Shown here in pieces: positions 29,941 to 40,927 of a stretch of 64,000 nucleotides of DNA (positions within the stretch are counted from its first letter, which is position 1; every line of letters starts with the position of its first letter). A model generated the notes under the pieces. That model was given only the letters and a program-made list of their open reading frames with translations. It had not been told where the DNA came from and did not search any database. The stretch comes from Styela clava (taxonomy: Eukaryota > Chordata > Ascidiacea > Stolidobranchia > Styelidae): positions 18,362,974 through 18,426,973 of the forward strand of contig NC_135259.1 in NCBI RefSeq assembly GCF_964204865.1, given 5' to 3'. The translations under genes and the position numbers were made by a program.

Positions 29941-30078
29941 TCCCATATGTTACCAAAATATGTTAACACTAATTCATTTTAAATATATTTATCAGCCTAA
30001 GAATTCATATCCCAGATGGTACTAAAACAAGTTAACACTAATTCATTTTCAAAATATTCATCAGCGTATGAATTCATA
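29941..30078 (+). repeat. Two 69-bp minirepeats H with tRNA-Glu 5' stubs
   Basis: Stubs at 29941 (TCCCATATGTT) and 30010 (TCCCAGATGGT). Confidence 0.72.
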
Positions 30079-30150
30079 TCCCAGATGGCCTAGGGGTTAG
30101 GATTCCTGGCTTTCACCCATGCGGCCCGGGTTCGATTCCCGGTCTGGGAA
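30079..30150 (+). tRNA. tRNA-Glu: tRNA-Glu(TTC), slot P1, variant
   Basis: D arm GGCCTAGG and anticodon stem 3' strand CCATG (one mismatch). Acceptor and T arm consensus. Confidence 0.75.
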
Positions 30151-30447
30151 CCTTTTTATCCAGAGCAATAATCTGTTCAGTTTTTGTTGCAAAACTCTAG
30201 GAAATGAATAATGAAAGCTTTACACTATAGTCTATAAACATAGAGCGACTATTAAGAATATGGTAGCGAAATAAATGAATTAGCTACTTACAGAAGGCAG
30301 AAATACATAAAGCGTTTTAAACTACTAGGATATTAATTCAGTGGTGCTAAAATAAGTTAACACCAATTCATTTTAAAAATATTTATGGTAGTAAAATAGG
30401 TTAATACTAATTCATTTTTAAAATAATTGGCAGCGTATGAATTCATA

Positions 30448-30519
30448 TCCCAGAAGGTCGAGGGGTTAGAATTCCTGGCTTTCACCCAGGCGGCCCGGAT
30501 TCTATTCCCGGTCTTGGAA
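30448..30519 (+). tRNA. tRNA-Glu-like(TTC), slot P2, weakened
   Basis: T loop TTCTATT and acceptor TCTTGGA in addition to P2 changes. Confidence 0.42.
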
Positions 30520-30709
30520 CCTTTTTATCCAGCAAAGATCCTGTCAGTGTTCGTTTCAAAAAGCCAGAGAGTAAATGATGGAAGTTTCACCTTACAGTCT
30601 ATATGCATAAAGCGACTAAAGAATATGGTAGCAAAATAAATAAATTAGCTGCTTACAGAAGGCAGAAATACATAAAGCGTTTTTAAACTACATGGATATT
30701 AATTCGATT

Positions 30710-30735
30710 CCCGGATTCGATTCCCGGTCTGGGAA
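30710..30735 (+). pseudogene. tRNA-Glu T-arm fragment
   Basis: Only the T arm and 3' acceptor strand remain, joined to spacer at an ATTAATTC/GATTC-like junction. The upstream 7 bases CGATTCC look like a partial duplicate of the T arm. Confidence 0.65.
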
Positions 30736-30971
30736 CCTTTTTATCCAGCAAAGATCCTGTCAGTGTTCGTTTCGAAAGCCAGACAGTAAATGATGGAAGT
30801 TTCAAATTACAGTCTATATGCATAAAGCGACTAAAGAATATGGTAGCAAAATAAATAAATTAGCTGCTTACAGAAGGCAGAAATACATAAAGCGTTTTAA
30901 ACTACATGGATATTAATTGAGTGGTGCAAAAATAGGTAAAACACCAATTCATTTTTAAAATATTTATCAAC

Positions 30972-31034
30972 GGTTAGGGGTTAGGATTCCTGGCTTTCAC
31001 CCAGGCGGCCCGGGTTCGATTCCCGGTCTGGGAA
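30972..31034 (+). pseudogene. tRNA-Glu-like pseudogene, slot P3, anticodon TTC
   Basis: 5' acceptor strand missing; from the anticodon stem on it matches the consensus gene, and the downstream spacer is P1-type. Confidence 0.75.
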
Positions 31035-31286
31035 CCTTTTTATTCAGCAATAATCTGTTCAGTTTTTGTTGCAAAACTCTAGGAAATGAATAATGGAAGC
31101 TTTACACTATAGTCTATATACATAGAGAGACTATTAAGAATATGGTAACGAAATAAATGAATTAGCTACTTACAGAAGGCAGAAATACATAAAGCGTTTT
31201 TAAACTACATGGATATTAATTCAGTGGTACTGAAATAAGTTAACACGAATTCATTTTTAAAATATTTATCAACCTATGAATTCATA

Positions 31287-31357
31287 TCCCAGATCATCTA
31301 GGGGTTAGGATTCCTGGCTTTTACCCATGCGGCCCGAATTCGATTTTCGGTCCGGAA
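31287..31357 (+). pseudogene. tRNA-Glu-like pseudogene, P6-like, anticodon TTT
   Basis: 5' strand TCCCAGA against TCCGGAA; D arm GATCATCTAGG; T arm CCGAATTCGATTTTCGG. Near-identical unit at 46590. Confidence 0.65.
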
Positions 31358-31711
31358 CCTTTTTATCCAGCAAAGATCCTGTAAGTGTTCGTTTGGAAAA
31401 GCCAGAATATAAATGATGGTAGCTTCACACTACAGTCTATATAAATATAGCGACTTAAGAATATGGTAGCAGAATAAATAAATTAGCTGCTTACAGAAGG
31501 CAGAAATACATAAAGTGTTTTAAATACTGACGTTGGCAACTACATAAATATTAATTCAGTAGTGCTAAAATAACTTAACAATTGTTAACGAAGTGAAGTT
31601 AACGAACTATTTCTCAAAAATAGTGGCTTTTTCCCAAGGGAACACAACGAGAGAGAGAGAAAAAAATTACAACCTTTTAATTTTGTAAAAATACAGTATA
31701 GAACAAGCCAA

Positions 31712-31803
31712 CGTCCCTGGGTGAGCTCAAACCACCAACCTTTCGGTAACCCTCACAATGTGAGATAACAGCCGAACGCGCTGACCAATTGCGCCACAGA
31801 GAC
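31712..31803 (-). tRNA. tRNA-Asn(GTT) with 18-nt intron, B box altered
   Basis: T loop TTTGAGC (C56 to T) and a G-T pair at 53-61, so the B box is damaged. Other stems and intron intact. Confidence 0.7.
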
Positions 31804-31891
31804 GGACGGGAGTTAGGACATGTTAAGTTGCAATATAATACAATTGAGCTATCAATTCTATTTGTTAATCTGTAACATAAGTTTGTAGTGA

Positions 31892-31928
31892 CGCCCAGAG
31901 GGCCCGGGTTCGATTCCCTGTCTTGGAA
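31892..31928 (+). pseudogene. tRNA-Glu 3'-half fragment, slot P0
   Basis: Begins CGCCCAGAGG; acceptor CTGTCTTGG. Confidence 0.7.
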
Positions 31929-32222
31929 CGTTTTTGTCGAGCAAATTTCTGTCAGTTTTTCTTGCGAAACGCTAGGAAGTGAATGATGGAAGCTTTACAC
32001 CACAGTCTATATACATAAAGCGACTATTAAGAATATGGTAGGGAAATAAATGAATTAGCTACTCACAGAAAGCAGAAATACATAAAGCGTTTTAAACTAC
32101 TAGGATATTAATTCAGTGGTGCTAAAATAAGTTAACACCAATTCATTTTAAAAATATTTATGGTAGTAAAATAGGTTAATACTAATTCATTTTCAAAATA
32201 ATTATCAGCATATGACTTCATA

Positions 32223-32294
32223 TCCCAGAAGGTCGAGGGGTTAGAATTCCTGGCTTTAACCCAGGCGGCCCGGATTCGATTCCCGGTCTGGGAA
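32223..32294 (+). tRNA. tRNA-Glu-like, slot P2, anticodon TTA
   Basis: Loop CTTTAAC as at 11066; acceptor and anticodon stems pair; A8, G13, A53 present. T5 run follows. Confidence 0.55.
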
Positions 32295-32530
32295 CCTTTT
32301 TATCCAGCAAAGATCCTGTCAGTGTCCGTTTCGAAAGCCAGACAGTAAATGATGGAAGTTTCAAATTACAGTCTATATGCATAAAGCGACTAAAGAATAT
32401 GGTAGCAAAATAAATAAATTAGCTGCTTACAGAAGGCAGAAATACATAAAGCGTTTTAAACTACATGGATATTAATTGAGTGGTGCAAAAATAGGTAAAA
32501 CACCAATTCATTTTTAAAATATTTATCAAC

Positions 32531-32593
32531 GGTTAGGGGTTAGGATTCCTGGCTTTCACCCAGGCGGCCCGGGATCGATTCCCGGTCTGGGAA
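32531..32593 (+). pseudogene. tRNA-Glu-like pseudogene, slot P3, anticodon TTC
   Basis: 5'-truncated; T loop begins ATCGATT (B box first T lost). Confidence 0.72.
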
Positions 32594-32809
32594 CCTTTTT
32601 CTCCAGCAAAGATCTGTCAGTGTTCTTTTCGAAACGCCAGAAAGTAAATGATGGAAGAAAGAATATGGTAGCAAAATGAATAAATTAGCTGCTTACAGAA
32701 GGCAGAAATACATAAAGCGTTTTTAAACTACATGGATATTAATTCAGTGGTACTGAAATAAGTTAACACTAATTCATTTTTAAAATACTTATCAGCCTAA
32801 TCATTCATA

Positions 32810-32881
32810 TCCCAGATGGTCTAGGGGTTAGGATTCCTGGCTCTCACCCAGGCGGGCCGGGTTCGATTCCCGGTCTGGGAA
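32810..32881 (+). tRNA. tRNA-Glu: tRNA-Glu(CTC), slot P4, near-consensus
   Basis: One change at the start of the T stem (GGCGGGCCGGG); other arms consensus. Confidence 0.85.
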
Positions 32882-33078
32882 CATTTTTATCCAGAAAAGA
32901 TCTGTCAATTTTTGTTGCGAAACTCTATTAAATGAATATGGGAGCTTTACACTATAGTCTATATACAGAAGGCAGAAATACATAAAGCGTTTTAAACTAC
33001 ATTGATATTAATTCAGTGGTGCTAAAATAAGTTAACACCTATTCATTTTTAAAATATTTATCAGCGTATGACTTCGTA

Positions 33079-33111
33079 TCCCAGATGGTCTAGGGGTTAG
33101 GATTCCCGGCT
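33079..33111 (+). pseudogene. tRNA-Glu 5'-half fragment
   Basis: Acceptor, D arm and 5' anticodon stem, then a jump to spacer, as at 13971 but without the TCTAG duplication. Confidence 0.7.
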
Positions 33112-33149
33112 ATTCATTTTTAAAATATTTATCAGCGTATGACTTCGTA

Positions 33150-33221
33150 TCCCAGATGGTCTAGGGGTTAGGATACCCGGCTTTCACCCAGGCGGCCCGG
33201 GTTCGATTCCCGGTCTGGGAA
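33150..33221 (+). tRNA. tRNA-Glu(TTC), slot P5, variant
   Basis: Anticodon stem CCCGG/CCAGG (C-A mismatch) and ATA before it; T arm intact. Confidence 0.65.
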
Positions 33222-33472
33222 CCTTTTTCTCCAGCACAGAGGTGTCAGTTTTTGTTGCGAAACTCTAGGAAATGAATGATGGAAGCTTTACATTATAGTC
33301 TATATACATAGAGCGACTATTAGGAATATGGTAGCAAATTAAATAAATTAGCTGCTTACAGAAGGCAGAAATACATAAAGCGTTTTTAAACTACATGGAT
33401 ATTAATTCAGAGGTACTGAAATAAGTTGACACGAATTCATTTTTAAAATATTGATCAACCTATGAATTCATA

Positions 33473-33544
33473 TCTCAGATTGTCTAGGGGTTAGAATTCC
33501 TGGCTTTCACCCAGGCGGCCCGGGTTCGATTCCCGGTCTGGGAA
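33473..33544 (+). tRNA. tRNA-Glu: tRNA-Glu(TTC), extra unit between P5 and P6
   Basis: TCTCAGA gives one T-G pair in the acceptor; D arm GATTGTCTAGG. Anticodon and T arms consensus. Confidence 0.75.
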
Positions 33545-33890
33545 CCTTTTTCTCCAGCAAAGATCTGTCAGTTTTTGTTGCGAAACTCTAGGAAATGAAT
33601 GCTGGAATCTTTACATTATAGTCTATATATATAGAGCGACTATTAAGAATATGGTAGCAAAATAAATAAATTATATGTTTACAGAATGCAGAAATACATA
33701 TGAAAGCTTTACACTAGAGGCTATATTCATAAAGCGACTTCAAAAAAATAAGGTAGCAAAACTGGAACGTTTCGATTGGGCCATTAGTGACATTTCATTT
33801 GATGATGAAACTTGCACGGATAATTCAGTGGTGCTAAAATAATTTAACAGTAATTCATTTTTAAAATAGTTATTAGCTTATGAATTCATA

Positions 33891-33961
33891 TCTCAGATGG
33901 TCTTGGGGTTAGGATTCCTGGCTTTTACCCATGCGGCCCAGATTCGATTCCCGGTCCGGAA
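33891..33961 (+). pseudogene. tRNA-Glu-like pseudogene, slot P6, anticodon TTT
   Basis: Broken acceptor; T stem CCAGA. Confidence 0.7.
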
Positions 33962-34135
33962 CCTTTTTATCCAGCAAAGATCCTGTAAGTGTTCGTTTCG
34001 AAAAGCCAGAATATAAATGATGGTAGCTTCACACTACAGTCTATATACATATAGCGACTTAAGAATATGGTAGCAGAATAAATAAATTAGCTGCTTACAG
34101 AAGGCAGAAATACATAAAGTGTTTAGGAATACATA

Positions 34136-34207
34136 TCCCAGATGGTCTAGGGGTTAGGATTCCTGGCTTTCACCCAGGCGGCCCGGGTTCGATTCCCGGT
34201 CTGGGAA
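34136..34207 (+). tRNA. tRNA-Glu: tRNA-Glu(TTC), slot P1, intact
   Basis: Consensus at every base. Directly follows a P6 spacer (no Asn, no P0), as at 15032, which lies 19104 bp upstream in a long-range duplicate. Confidence 0.95.
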
Positions 34208-34502
34208 CCTTTTTATCCAGCAATAATCTGTTCAGTTTTTGTTGCAAAACTCTAGGAAATGAATAATGGAAGCTTTACACTATAGTCTATATACATAGAG
34301 CGACTATTAAGAATATGGTAGCGAAATAAATGAATTAGCTACTTACAAAAGGCAGAAATACATAAAGCGTTTTGCACTACTAGGATATTAATTCAGTGGT
34401 GTTAAAATAAGTTAACACCAATTCATTTTAAAAATATTTATGGAAGTAAAATAGGTTAATACTAATTCATTTTTAAAATATTTATCAGCGTATGAAATCA
34501 TA

Positions 34503-34574
34503 TCCCAGAAGGTCGAGGGGTTAGAATTCCTGGCTTCCACCCAGGCGGCCCGGATTCGATTCCCGGTCTGGGAG
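34503..34574 (+). tRNA. tRNA-Glu-like, slot P2, anticodon TCC
   Basis: Loop CTTCCAC reads TCC (Gly codon GGA). P2 changes and a G discriminator are present. Confidence 0.5.
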
Positions 34575-34809
34575 CCTTTTTATCCAGCAAAGATCCTGTC
34601 AGTGTTCGTTTCGAGAAGGCAAGAAAGTAAATGATGGAAGTTTCACCTTACAGTCTATATGCATAAAGCGACTAAAGAATATGGTAGCAAAATAAATAAA
34701 TTAGCTGGTATAGAAGGCAGAAATACATAAAGCGTTTTAATACATGGATATTAATTCAGTGGTGCAAAAATAAGTAAAACACCAATTCATTTTTAAAATA
34801 TTTATCAAC

Positions 34810-34872
34810 GGTTAGGGGTTAGGATTCCTGGCTTACACCCAGTCTGCCCGGGTTCGATTCCCGGTCTGGGAA
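34810..34872 (+). pseudogene. tRNA-Glu-like pseudogene, slot P3, anticodon TAC
   Basis: 5'-truncated; CCAGTCTGCCC in the variable region. The next unit is P6, so P4 and P5 are missing. Confidence 0.72.
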
Positions 34873-34993
34873 CCTTTTTCTACAGCAAAGATCTGTCAGT
34901 TTTTGTTGCGAAACTCTAGGAAATGAATGATGGAAGCTTTACATTATAGTCTATATACATAGAGCGACTATTAGGAATATGGTAGCAAAATAA

Positions 34994-35197
34994 ATGAATT
35001 ATTTGCGTACAGAATGCAGAAATACATATGAAAGCTTTACACTACAGGCTATATTCATAAAGCGACTTAAAAATAAGGTAGCAAAACTGGAACGTTTCGA
35101 GTGGGCCATTAGTGACATTTTATTTGATGATGGAACTTGCACGGAAATCAATTCAGTGGTGCTAAAATATTTCAACAGTAATTCATTTTTAAAATAG
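34994..35197 (+). other. Open 67-codon coding-like segment in a P5-P6 type spacer
   Basis: ATG to TAG with no intervening stop. The C-terminal half reads KLERFEWAISDILFDDGT and ends in FNSNSFLK. The matching spacer of every other repeat carries the same segment, but usually with stops upstream. No family is recognised and no splice signals could be fixed. It is more likely a relic of a coding exon caught in the ancestral spacer, or chance, than a gene. Confidence 0.2.
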
Positions 35198-35218
35198 GTA
35201 TTAGCTTATGAATTCATA

Positions 35219-35289
35219 TCTCAGATGGTGTAAGGGTTAGGATTCCTGGCTTTCACCCACGCGGCCCGGATTCGATTCCCGGTCCGGAA
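35219..35289 (+). pseudogene. tRNA-Glu-like pseudogene, slot P6, anticodon TTC
   Basis: Broken acceptor; D arm GGTGTAAGGG; stem CCTGG/CCACG. Confidence 0.7.
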
Positions 35290-35643
35290 CCTTTTTATCC
35301 AGCAAAGATCCTGTAAGTGTTCGTTTCGAAAAGCCAGAATATAAATGATGGTAGATTCACACTACAGTCTATATACATATAGCAACTTAAGAATAGGGTA
35401 GCAGAATAAATAAATTAGCTGCTAACAGAAGGCAGAAATACATAAAGTGTTTTAAATACTGACGTTGGTAACTACATAAATATTTATTCAGTAGTGCTAA
35501 AATAAGTTAACAATTGTTAACGAAGTGAAGTTAACGAATTATTTCTCAAAAATAGTGGATTTCTCCCAAGGGAACACAACGAGAGAGAGAGAAAAAAATT
35601 ACAATCTATTAATTTTGTAAAAATACAGTATAGAACATGATAA

Positions 35644-35735
35644 CGTCCCTGGGTGGGCTCGAACCATCAACCTTTCGGTAACCCCCACAATGTGAGATAA
35701 CAGCGGAACGCGCTGACCAATTGGGCCACAGAGAC
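35644..35735 (-). tRNA. tRNA-Asn(GTT) with 18-nt intron, probably decayed
   Basis: D-stem and anticodon-stem C-C mismatches; T stem GATGG. Intron 3' part altered to GTGGGGG. Confidence 0.62.
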
Positions 35736-35823
35736 CGACGGGAGTTAGAACATGTTAAGTTGCAATATAATACAATTGAGCTATCAATTCTATTTGTTAA
35801 TCTGTAACATAGGTTTGTAGTGA

Positions 35824-35860
35824 CACCCAGACGGCCCGGGTTCGATTTCCGGTCTGGGAA
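35824..35860 (+). pseudogene. tRNA-Glu 3'-half fragment, slot P0
   Basis: T arm with GATTTCC. Confidence 0.75.
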
Positions 35861-36110
35861 CGTTTTTGTCGAGCAAATTTCTGTCAGTTTTTCTTGCGAA
35901 ACGCTAGGAAGTGAATGATGGAAGCTTTACACCACAGTCTATATACATAAAGCGACTATTAAGAATGTGGTAGTGAAATAAATAAATTAGCCGTTTACAG
36001 AAGGAAGAAATACATAAAGAATTTTAAACTACATGGATATTAATTTAGTGGTGCTAAAATAAGTTAAAACTAACTCGTTTTTAAAATATTTATTAGCCTA
36101 AGAATTCATA

Positions 36111-36179
36111 TCCCAGATGGTACTAAAATAAGTTAACACTAATTCATTTTCAAAATATTCATCAGCACATGAATTCATA
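36111..36179 (+). repeat. 69-bp minirepeat H with tRNA-Glu 5' stub
   Basis: Single stub copy before P1. Confidence 0.75.
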
Positions 36180-36251
36180 TCCCAGATGGTCTAGGGGTTA
36201 GGATTCCTGGCTTTCACCCAGGCGGCCCGGGTTCGATTCCCGGTCTGGGAA
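36180..36251 (+). tRNA. tRNA-Glu: tRNA-Glu(TTC), slot P1, intact
   Basis: Consensus at every base, T5 run 3 nt downstream. Confidence 0.95.
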
Positions 36252-36546
36252 CCTTTTTATCCAGCAATAATCTGTTCAGTTTTTGTTGCAAAACTCTATG
36301 AAATGAATAATGGAAGCTTTACACTATAGTCTATATACATAGAGCGACTATTAAGAATATGGTAGCGAAATAAATGAATTAGCTACTTACAGAAGGCAGA
36401 AATACATAAAGCGTTTTAAACTACTACGATATTAATTCAGTGGTGCTAAAATAAGTTAACACCATTTCATTTTAAAAATATTTATGGTAGTAAAATAGGT
36501 TAATACTGATTCATTTTTAAAATATTTATCAGCGTATGAAATCATA

Positions 36547-36618
36547 TCCCAGAAGGTCGAGTGGTTAGAATTCCTGGCTTTCACCCAGGCGGCCCGGATT
36601 CGATTCCCGGTCTGGGAA
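36547..36618 (+). tRNA. tRNA-Glu-like(TTC), slot P2, weakened
   Basis: D loop GTCGAGTGG in addition to P2 changes. Confidence 0.55.
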
Positions 36619-36855
36619 CCTTTTTATCCAGCAAAGATCCTGTCAGTGTTCGTTTCGAAAAGCCAGAAAGTAAATGATGGAAGTTTCACCTTACAGTCTA
36701 TATGCATAAAGCGACTAAAGAATATGGTAGCAAAATAAATAAATTAGCTGCTTACAGAAGGCAAAAATACATAAAGCGTTTTAAACTACATGGATATTAA
36801 TTCAGTGGTGCAAAAATAAGTAAAACACCAATTCATTTTTAAAATATTTATCAAC

Positions 36856-36918
36856 GGTTAGGGGTTAGGATTCCTGGCTTACACCCAGTCGGCCCGGGTT
36901 CGATTCCCGGTCTGGGAA
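36856..36918 (+). pseudogene. tRNA-Glu-like pseudogene, slot P3, anticodon TAC
   Basis: 5'-truncated; T arm consensus. Confidence 0.75.
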
Positions 36919-37134
36919 CCTTTTTCTACAGCAAAGATCTGTCAGTGTTTGTTTCGAAACGCCAGGAAGTAAATGATGGAAGAAAGAATATGGTAGCAAA
37001 ATGAATAAATTAGCTGCTTACAGAAGCCAGAAATACATAAAGCGTTTTTAAACTACATGGATATTAATTCAGTGGTACTGAAATAAGTTAACACTAATTC
37101 ATTTTTAAAATACTTATCAGCCTAATAATTCATG

Positions 37135-37206
37135 TCCCAGATGGTCTAGGGGTTAGGATTCCTGGCTCTCACCCAGGCGGCCCGGGTTCGATTCCCGGTC
37201 TGGGAA
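37135..37206 (+). tRNA. tRNA-Glu: tRNA-Glu(CTC), slot P4, intact
   Basis: Consensus at every base with T5 run. Confidence 0.95.
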
Positions 37207-37403
37207 CATTTTTATCCAGCAAAGATCTGTCAATTTTTGTTGCGAAACTCTATTAAATGAATATGGGAGCTTTACACTATAGTCTATATACAGAAGGCAG
37301 AAATACATAAAGCGTTTTAAACTACATTGATATTAATTCAGTGGTGCTAAAATAAGTTAACACCTATTCAATTTTAAAATATTTATCAGCGTATGAATTC
37401 GTA

Positions 37404-37475
37404 TCCCAAATGGTCTAGGGGTTAGGATTTCTGGCTTTCACCCAGGCGGCCAGGGTTCGATTCCCGGTCTGGGAA
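37404..37475 (+). tRNA. tRNA-Glu(TTC), slot P5, decaying
   Basis: TCCCAAA acceptor, CAGGG T stem, stop lost (TTATT). Confidence 0.58.
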
Positions 37476-37821
37476 CCTTATTCTCCAGCAAAGATCTGTC
37501 AGTTTTTCTTGCGAAACTCTAGGAAATGAATGATGGAAGCTTTACATTATAGTCTATATACATAGAGCGACTATTAGGAATATGGTAGCAAAATAAATAA
37601 ATTATCTGCGTACAGAATGCAGAAATACATATGAAAGCTTTACACTACAGGCTATATTCATAAAGCGACTTAAAAATAAGGTAGCAAAACTGGAACGTTT
37701 CGAGTGGGACATTAGTGACATTTTATTTGATGATGGAACTTGCACGGAAATCAATTCAGTGGTGCTAAAATATTTTAACAGTAATTCATTTTTAAAATAG
37801 GTATTAGCTTATGAATTCATA

Positions 37822-37892
37822 TCTCAGATGGTGTAAGGGTTAGGATTCCTGGCTTTCACCCACGCGGCCCGGATTCGATTCCCGGTCCGGAA
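37822..37892 (+). pseudogene. tRNA-Glu-like pseudogene, slot P6, anticodon TTC
   Basis: Broken acceptor; stem CCTGG/CCACG. Confidence 0.7.
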
Positions 37893-38245
37893 CCTTTTTA
37901 TCCAGCAAAGATCCTGTAAGTGTTCGTTTCGAAAAGCCAGAATATAAATGATGGTAGATTCACACTACAGTCTATATACATATAGCAACTTAAGAATAGG
38001 GTAGCAGAATAAATAAATTAGCTGCTAACAGAAGGCAGAAATACATAAAGTGTTTTAAATACTGACGTTGGTAACTACATAAATATTAATTCACTAGTGC
38101 TAAAATAAGTTAACAATTGTTAACGAAGTGAAGTTAACGAATTATTTCTCAAAAATAGTGGATTTCTCCCAAGGGAACACAACGAGAGAGAGAGAAAAAA
38201 TTACAATCCATTAATTTTGTAAAAATACAGTATAGAACAAGATAA

Positions 38246-38337
38246 CGTCCCTGGGTGGGCTCGAACCACCAACCTTTCGGTAACCCCCACAATGTGAGAT
38301 AACAGCCGAACGCGCTGACCAATTGCGCCACAGAGAC
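38246..38337 (-). tRNA. tRNA-Asn: tRNA-Asn(GTT) with 18-nt intron
   Basis: Mature body consensus; intron 3' part GTGGGGG, so one pair of the intron hairpin becomes C-G-rich mismatch, but C32 can still pair with the third-last intron base. Confidence 0.87.
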
Positions 38338-38425
38338 GGACGGGAGTTAGGACATGTTAAGTTGCAATATAATACAATTGAGCTATCAATTCTATTTGTT
38401 AATCTGTAACATAGGTTTGTAGTGA

Positions 38426-38462
38426 CACCCAGAGGGCCCGGGATCGATTCCCGGTCTTGGAA
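38426..38462 (+). pseudogene. tRNA-Glu 3'-half fragment, slot P0
   Basis: T loop ATCGATT and acceptor TCTTGGAA. Confidence 0.72.
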
Positions 38463-38756
38463 CGTTTTTGTCGAGCACATTTCTGTCAGTTTTTCTTGCG
38501 AAACGCTAGGAAATGAATGACGGAAGCTTTACACCACAGTCTATATACATAAAGCGACTATTAAGAATATGGTAGGGAAATAAATGAATTAGCTACTCAC
38601 AGAAAGCAGAAATACATAAAGCGTGTTAAACTACTAGGAAATTAATTCAGTGGTGCTAAAATAAGTTAACACCAATTCATTTTAAAAATATTTATGGTAG
38701 TAAAATAGGTTAATACTAATTCATTTTTAAAATAATTATCAGCGTATAAATTCATA

Positions 38757-38828
38757 TCCCAGAAGGTCGAGGGGTTAGAATTCCTGGCTTTCACCCAGGC
38801 GGCCCGGATTCGATTCCCGGTCTGGGAA
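38757..38828 (+). tRNA. tRNA-Glu-like(TTC), slot P2, weakened
   Basis: Standard P2 sequence. P1 and the minirepeats are missing between P0 and this unit. Confidence 0.6.
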
Positions 38829-39065
38829 CCTTTTTATCCAGCAAAGATCCTGTCAGTGTTCGTTCCGAAAAGCCAGAAAGTAAATGATGGAAGTTTCACC
38901 TTACAGTCTATATGCATAAAGCGACTAAAGAATATGGTAGCAAAATAAATAAATTAGCTGCTTACAGAAGGCAGAAATACATAAAGCGTTTTAAACTACA
39001 TGGATATTAATTCAGTGGTGCAAAAATAAGTAAAACGCCAATTCATTTTTAAAATATTTATCAAC

Positions 39066-39128
39066 GGTTAGGGGTTAGGATTCCTGGCTTACACCCAGTC
39101 GGCCCGGGTTCGATTCCCGGTCTGGGAA
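39066..39128 (+). pseudogene. tRNA-Glu-like pseudogene, slot P3, anticodon TAC
   Basis: 5'-truncated; only three T's follow (CCTTTCTAC). Confidence 0.74.
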
Positions 39129-39342
39129 CCTTTCTACAGCAAAGATCTGTCAGTGTTTGTTTCGAAACGCCAGAAAGTAAATGATGGAAGAAAGAATAAG
39201 GTAGCAAAATGAATAAATTAGCTGCTTACAGAAGGCAGAAATACATAAAGTGTTTTTAAACTACATGGATATTAATTCAGTGGTACTGAAATAGGTTAAC
39301 ACTAATTTATTTTTAAAATACTTATCAGTCTAATATTTCATA

Positions 39343-39409
39343 TCCCAGATGGTCTGGGGGTTAGGATTCCTGGCTCTCACCCAGGCGGCCCATGTTCCCG
39401 GTCTGGGAA
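39343..39409 (+). pseudogene. tRNA-Glu(CTC) pseudogene, slot P4, T arm deleted
   Basis: Acceptor and anticodon arms intact, but 5 nt are missing from the T arm (CCCATGTTCCCGG), which removes the B box. Confidence 0.78.
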
Positions 39410-39606
39410 CATTTTCATCCAGCAAAGACCTGTCAATTTTTGTTGCGAAACTCTATTAAATGAATATGGGAGCTTTACACTATAGTCTTTATACAGAAGG
39501 CAGAAATACATAAAGCGTTTTAAACTACATTGATATTAATTCAGTGGTGCTAAAATAAGTTAACACCTATTCTTTTTTAAAATATTTATCAGCGTATGAA
39601 TTCCTG

Positions 39607-39678
39607 CCCCAGATGGTCTAGGGGTTAGGATTCCTGGCTTTCACCCAGGCGGCCCGGGTTCGATTCCCGGTCTCGGAA
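39607..39678 (+). tRNA. tRNA-Glu(TTC), slot P5, variant
   Basis: Acceptor CCCCAGA against TCTCGGA has two mismatches. Other arms consensus. Confidence 0.62.
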
Positions 39679-39989
39679 CCTTTTAATCCAGCAAAGATCT
39701 GTCAGTGTTCGTTTCGAAACGCCAGAAAGTAAATGATGGAAGAAAGAATATGCTAGTAAAATAAATAAATTATCTGCTTACAGAATGCATAAATACATAT
39801 GAAAGCTTTACACTACAGGCTATATTCATAAAGCGACTTAAAATTAAGGTAGCAAAACTGGAACGTTTCGAGTGGGCCATTAGTGACATTTTATTTAATG
39901 ATGAAACTTGCACGGATATTAATTCAGTGGTGCTAAAATATTTTAACAGTAATTCATTTTTAAAATAGGTATTAGTTTATGAATTCATA

Positions 39990-40060
39990 TCTCAGATTGT
40001 CTAAGGGTTAGGATTCCTGGCTTTTACCCATGCGGCCCGGATGCGATTCCAGGTCCGGAA
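39990..40060 (+). pseudogene. tRNA-Glu-like pseudogene, slot P6, anticodon TTT
   Basis: Broken acceptor, T loop TGCGATT and T stem CCAGG on the 3' side. Confidence 0.68.
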
Positions 40061-40416
40061 CCTTTTTATCCAGCAAAGATCCTGGAAGTGTTCGTTTCGG
40101 AAAGCCAGAATATAAATGATGGTAGCTTCACACTACAGTCTGTATACATAGAGCGACTTAAGAATATGAGTAGCAAAATAAATAAATTAGCTGCTTACAG
40201 AAGGCAGAAATACATAAAGTGTTTTAAATACTGACGTTGTAAACTACATAAATATTAATTCAGTAGTGCTAAAATAATTTAACAATTGTTAACGAAGTGA
40301 AGTTAACGAACTATTTCTCAAAAATAGTGGATTTCTCCCAAGGGAACACAACGAGAGAGAGAGAAAAAAATTACAATCTCTTAATTTTGTAAAAAATACA
40401 GTATAGAACATGATAA

Positions 40417-40508
40417 CGTCCCTGGGTGGGCTCGAACCACCAACCTTTCGGAAACCCTCACAACGTGAGATAACAGCCGAACGCGCTGACCAATTGCGCC
40501 ACAGAGAC
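40417..40508 (-). tRNA. tRNA-Asn: tRNA-Asn(GTT) with 18-nt intron
   Basis: Base 38, just after the 3' splice site, is T instead of A; intron loop variant CGTTG. Stems consensus. Confidence 0.8.
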
Positions 40509-40596
40509 GGACAGAAGTTAGGACATTTTAAGTTGCAATATAATACAATTGAGCTATCAATTCTATTTGTTAATCTCTAACATAGGTTTGTAGTGA

Positions 40597-40633
40597 CACC
40601 CAGACGGCCCGGGTTCGATTTCCGGTCTGGAAA
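40597..40633 (+). pseudogene. tRNA-Glu 3'-half fragment, slot P0
   Basis: GATTTCC T arm and TCTGGAAA acceptor end. Confidence 0.72.
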
Positions 40634-40927
40634 CGTTTTTGTCGAGCAAATTTCTGTCAGTTTTTCTTGCGAAACGCTAGGAAGTGAATGATGGAAGCTT
40701 TACACCACAGTCTATATACATAAAGCGACTATTAAGAATATGGTAGGGAAATAAATGAATTAGCTACTCACAGAAAGCAGAAATACATAAAGCGTTTTAA
40801 ACTACTAGGATATTAATTCAGTGGTGCTAAAATAAGTTAACACCAATTCATTTTAAAAATATTTATGGTAGTAAAATAGGTTAATACTAATTCATTTTTA
40901 AAATAATTATCAGCGTATGAATTCATA

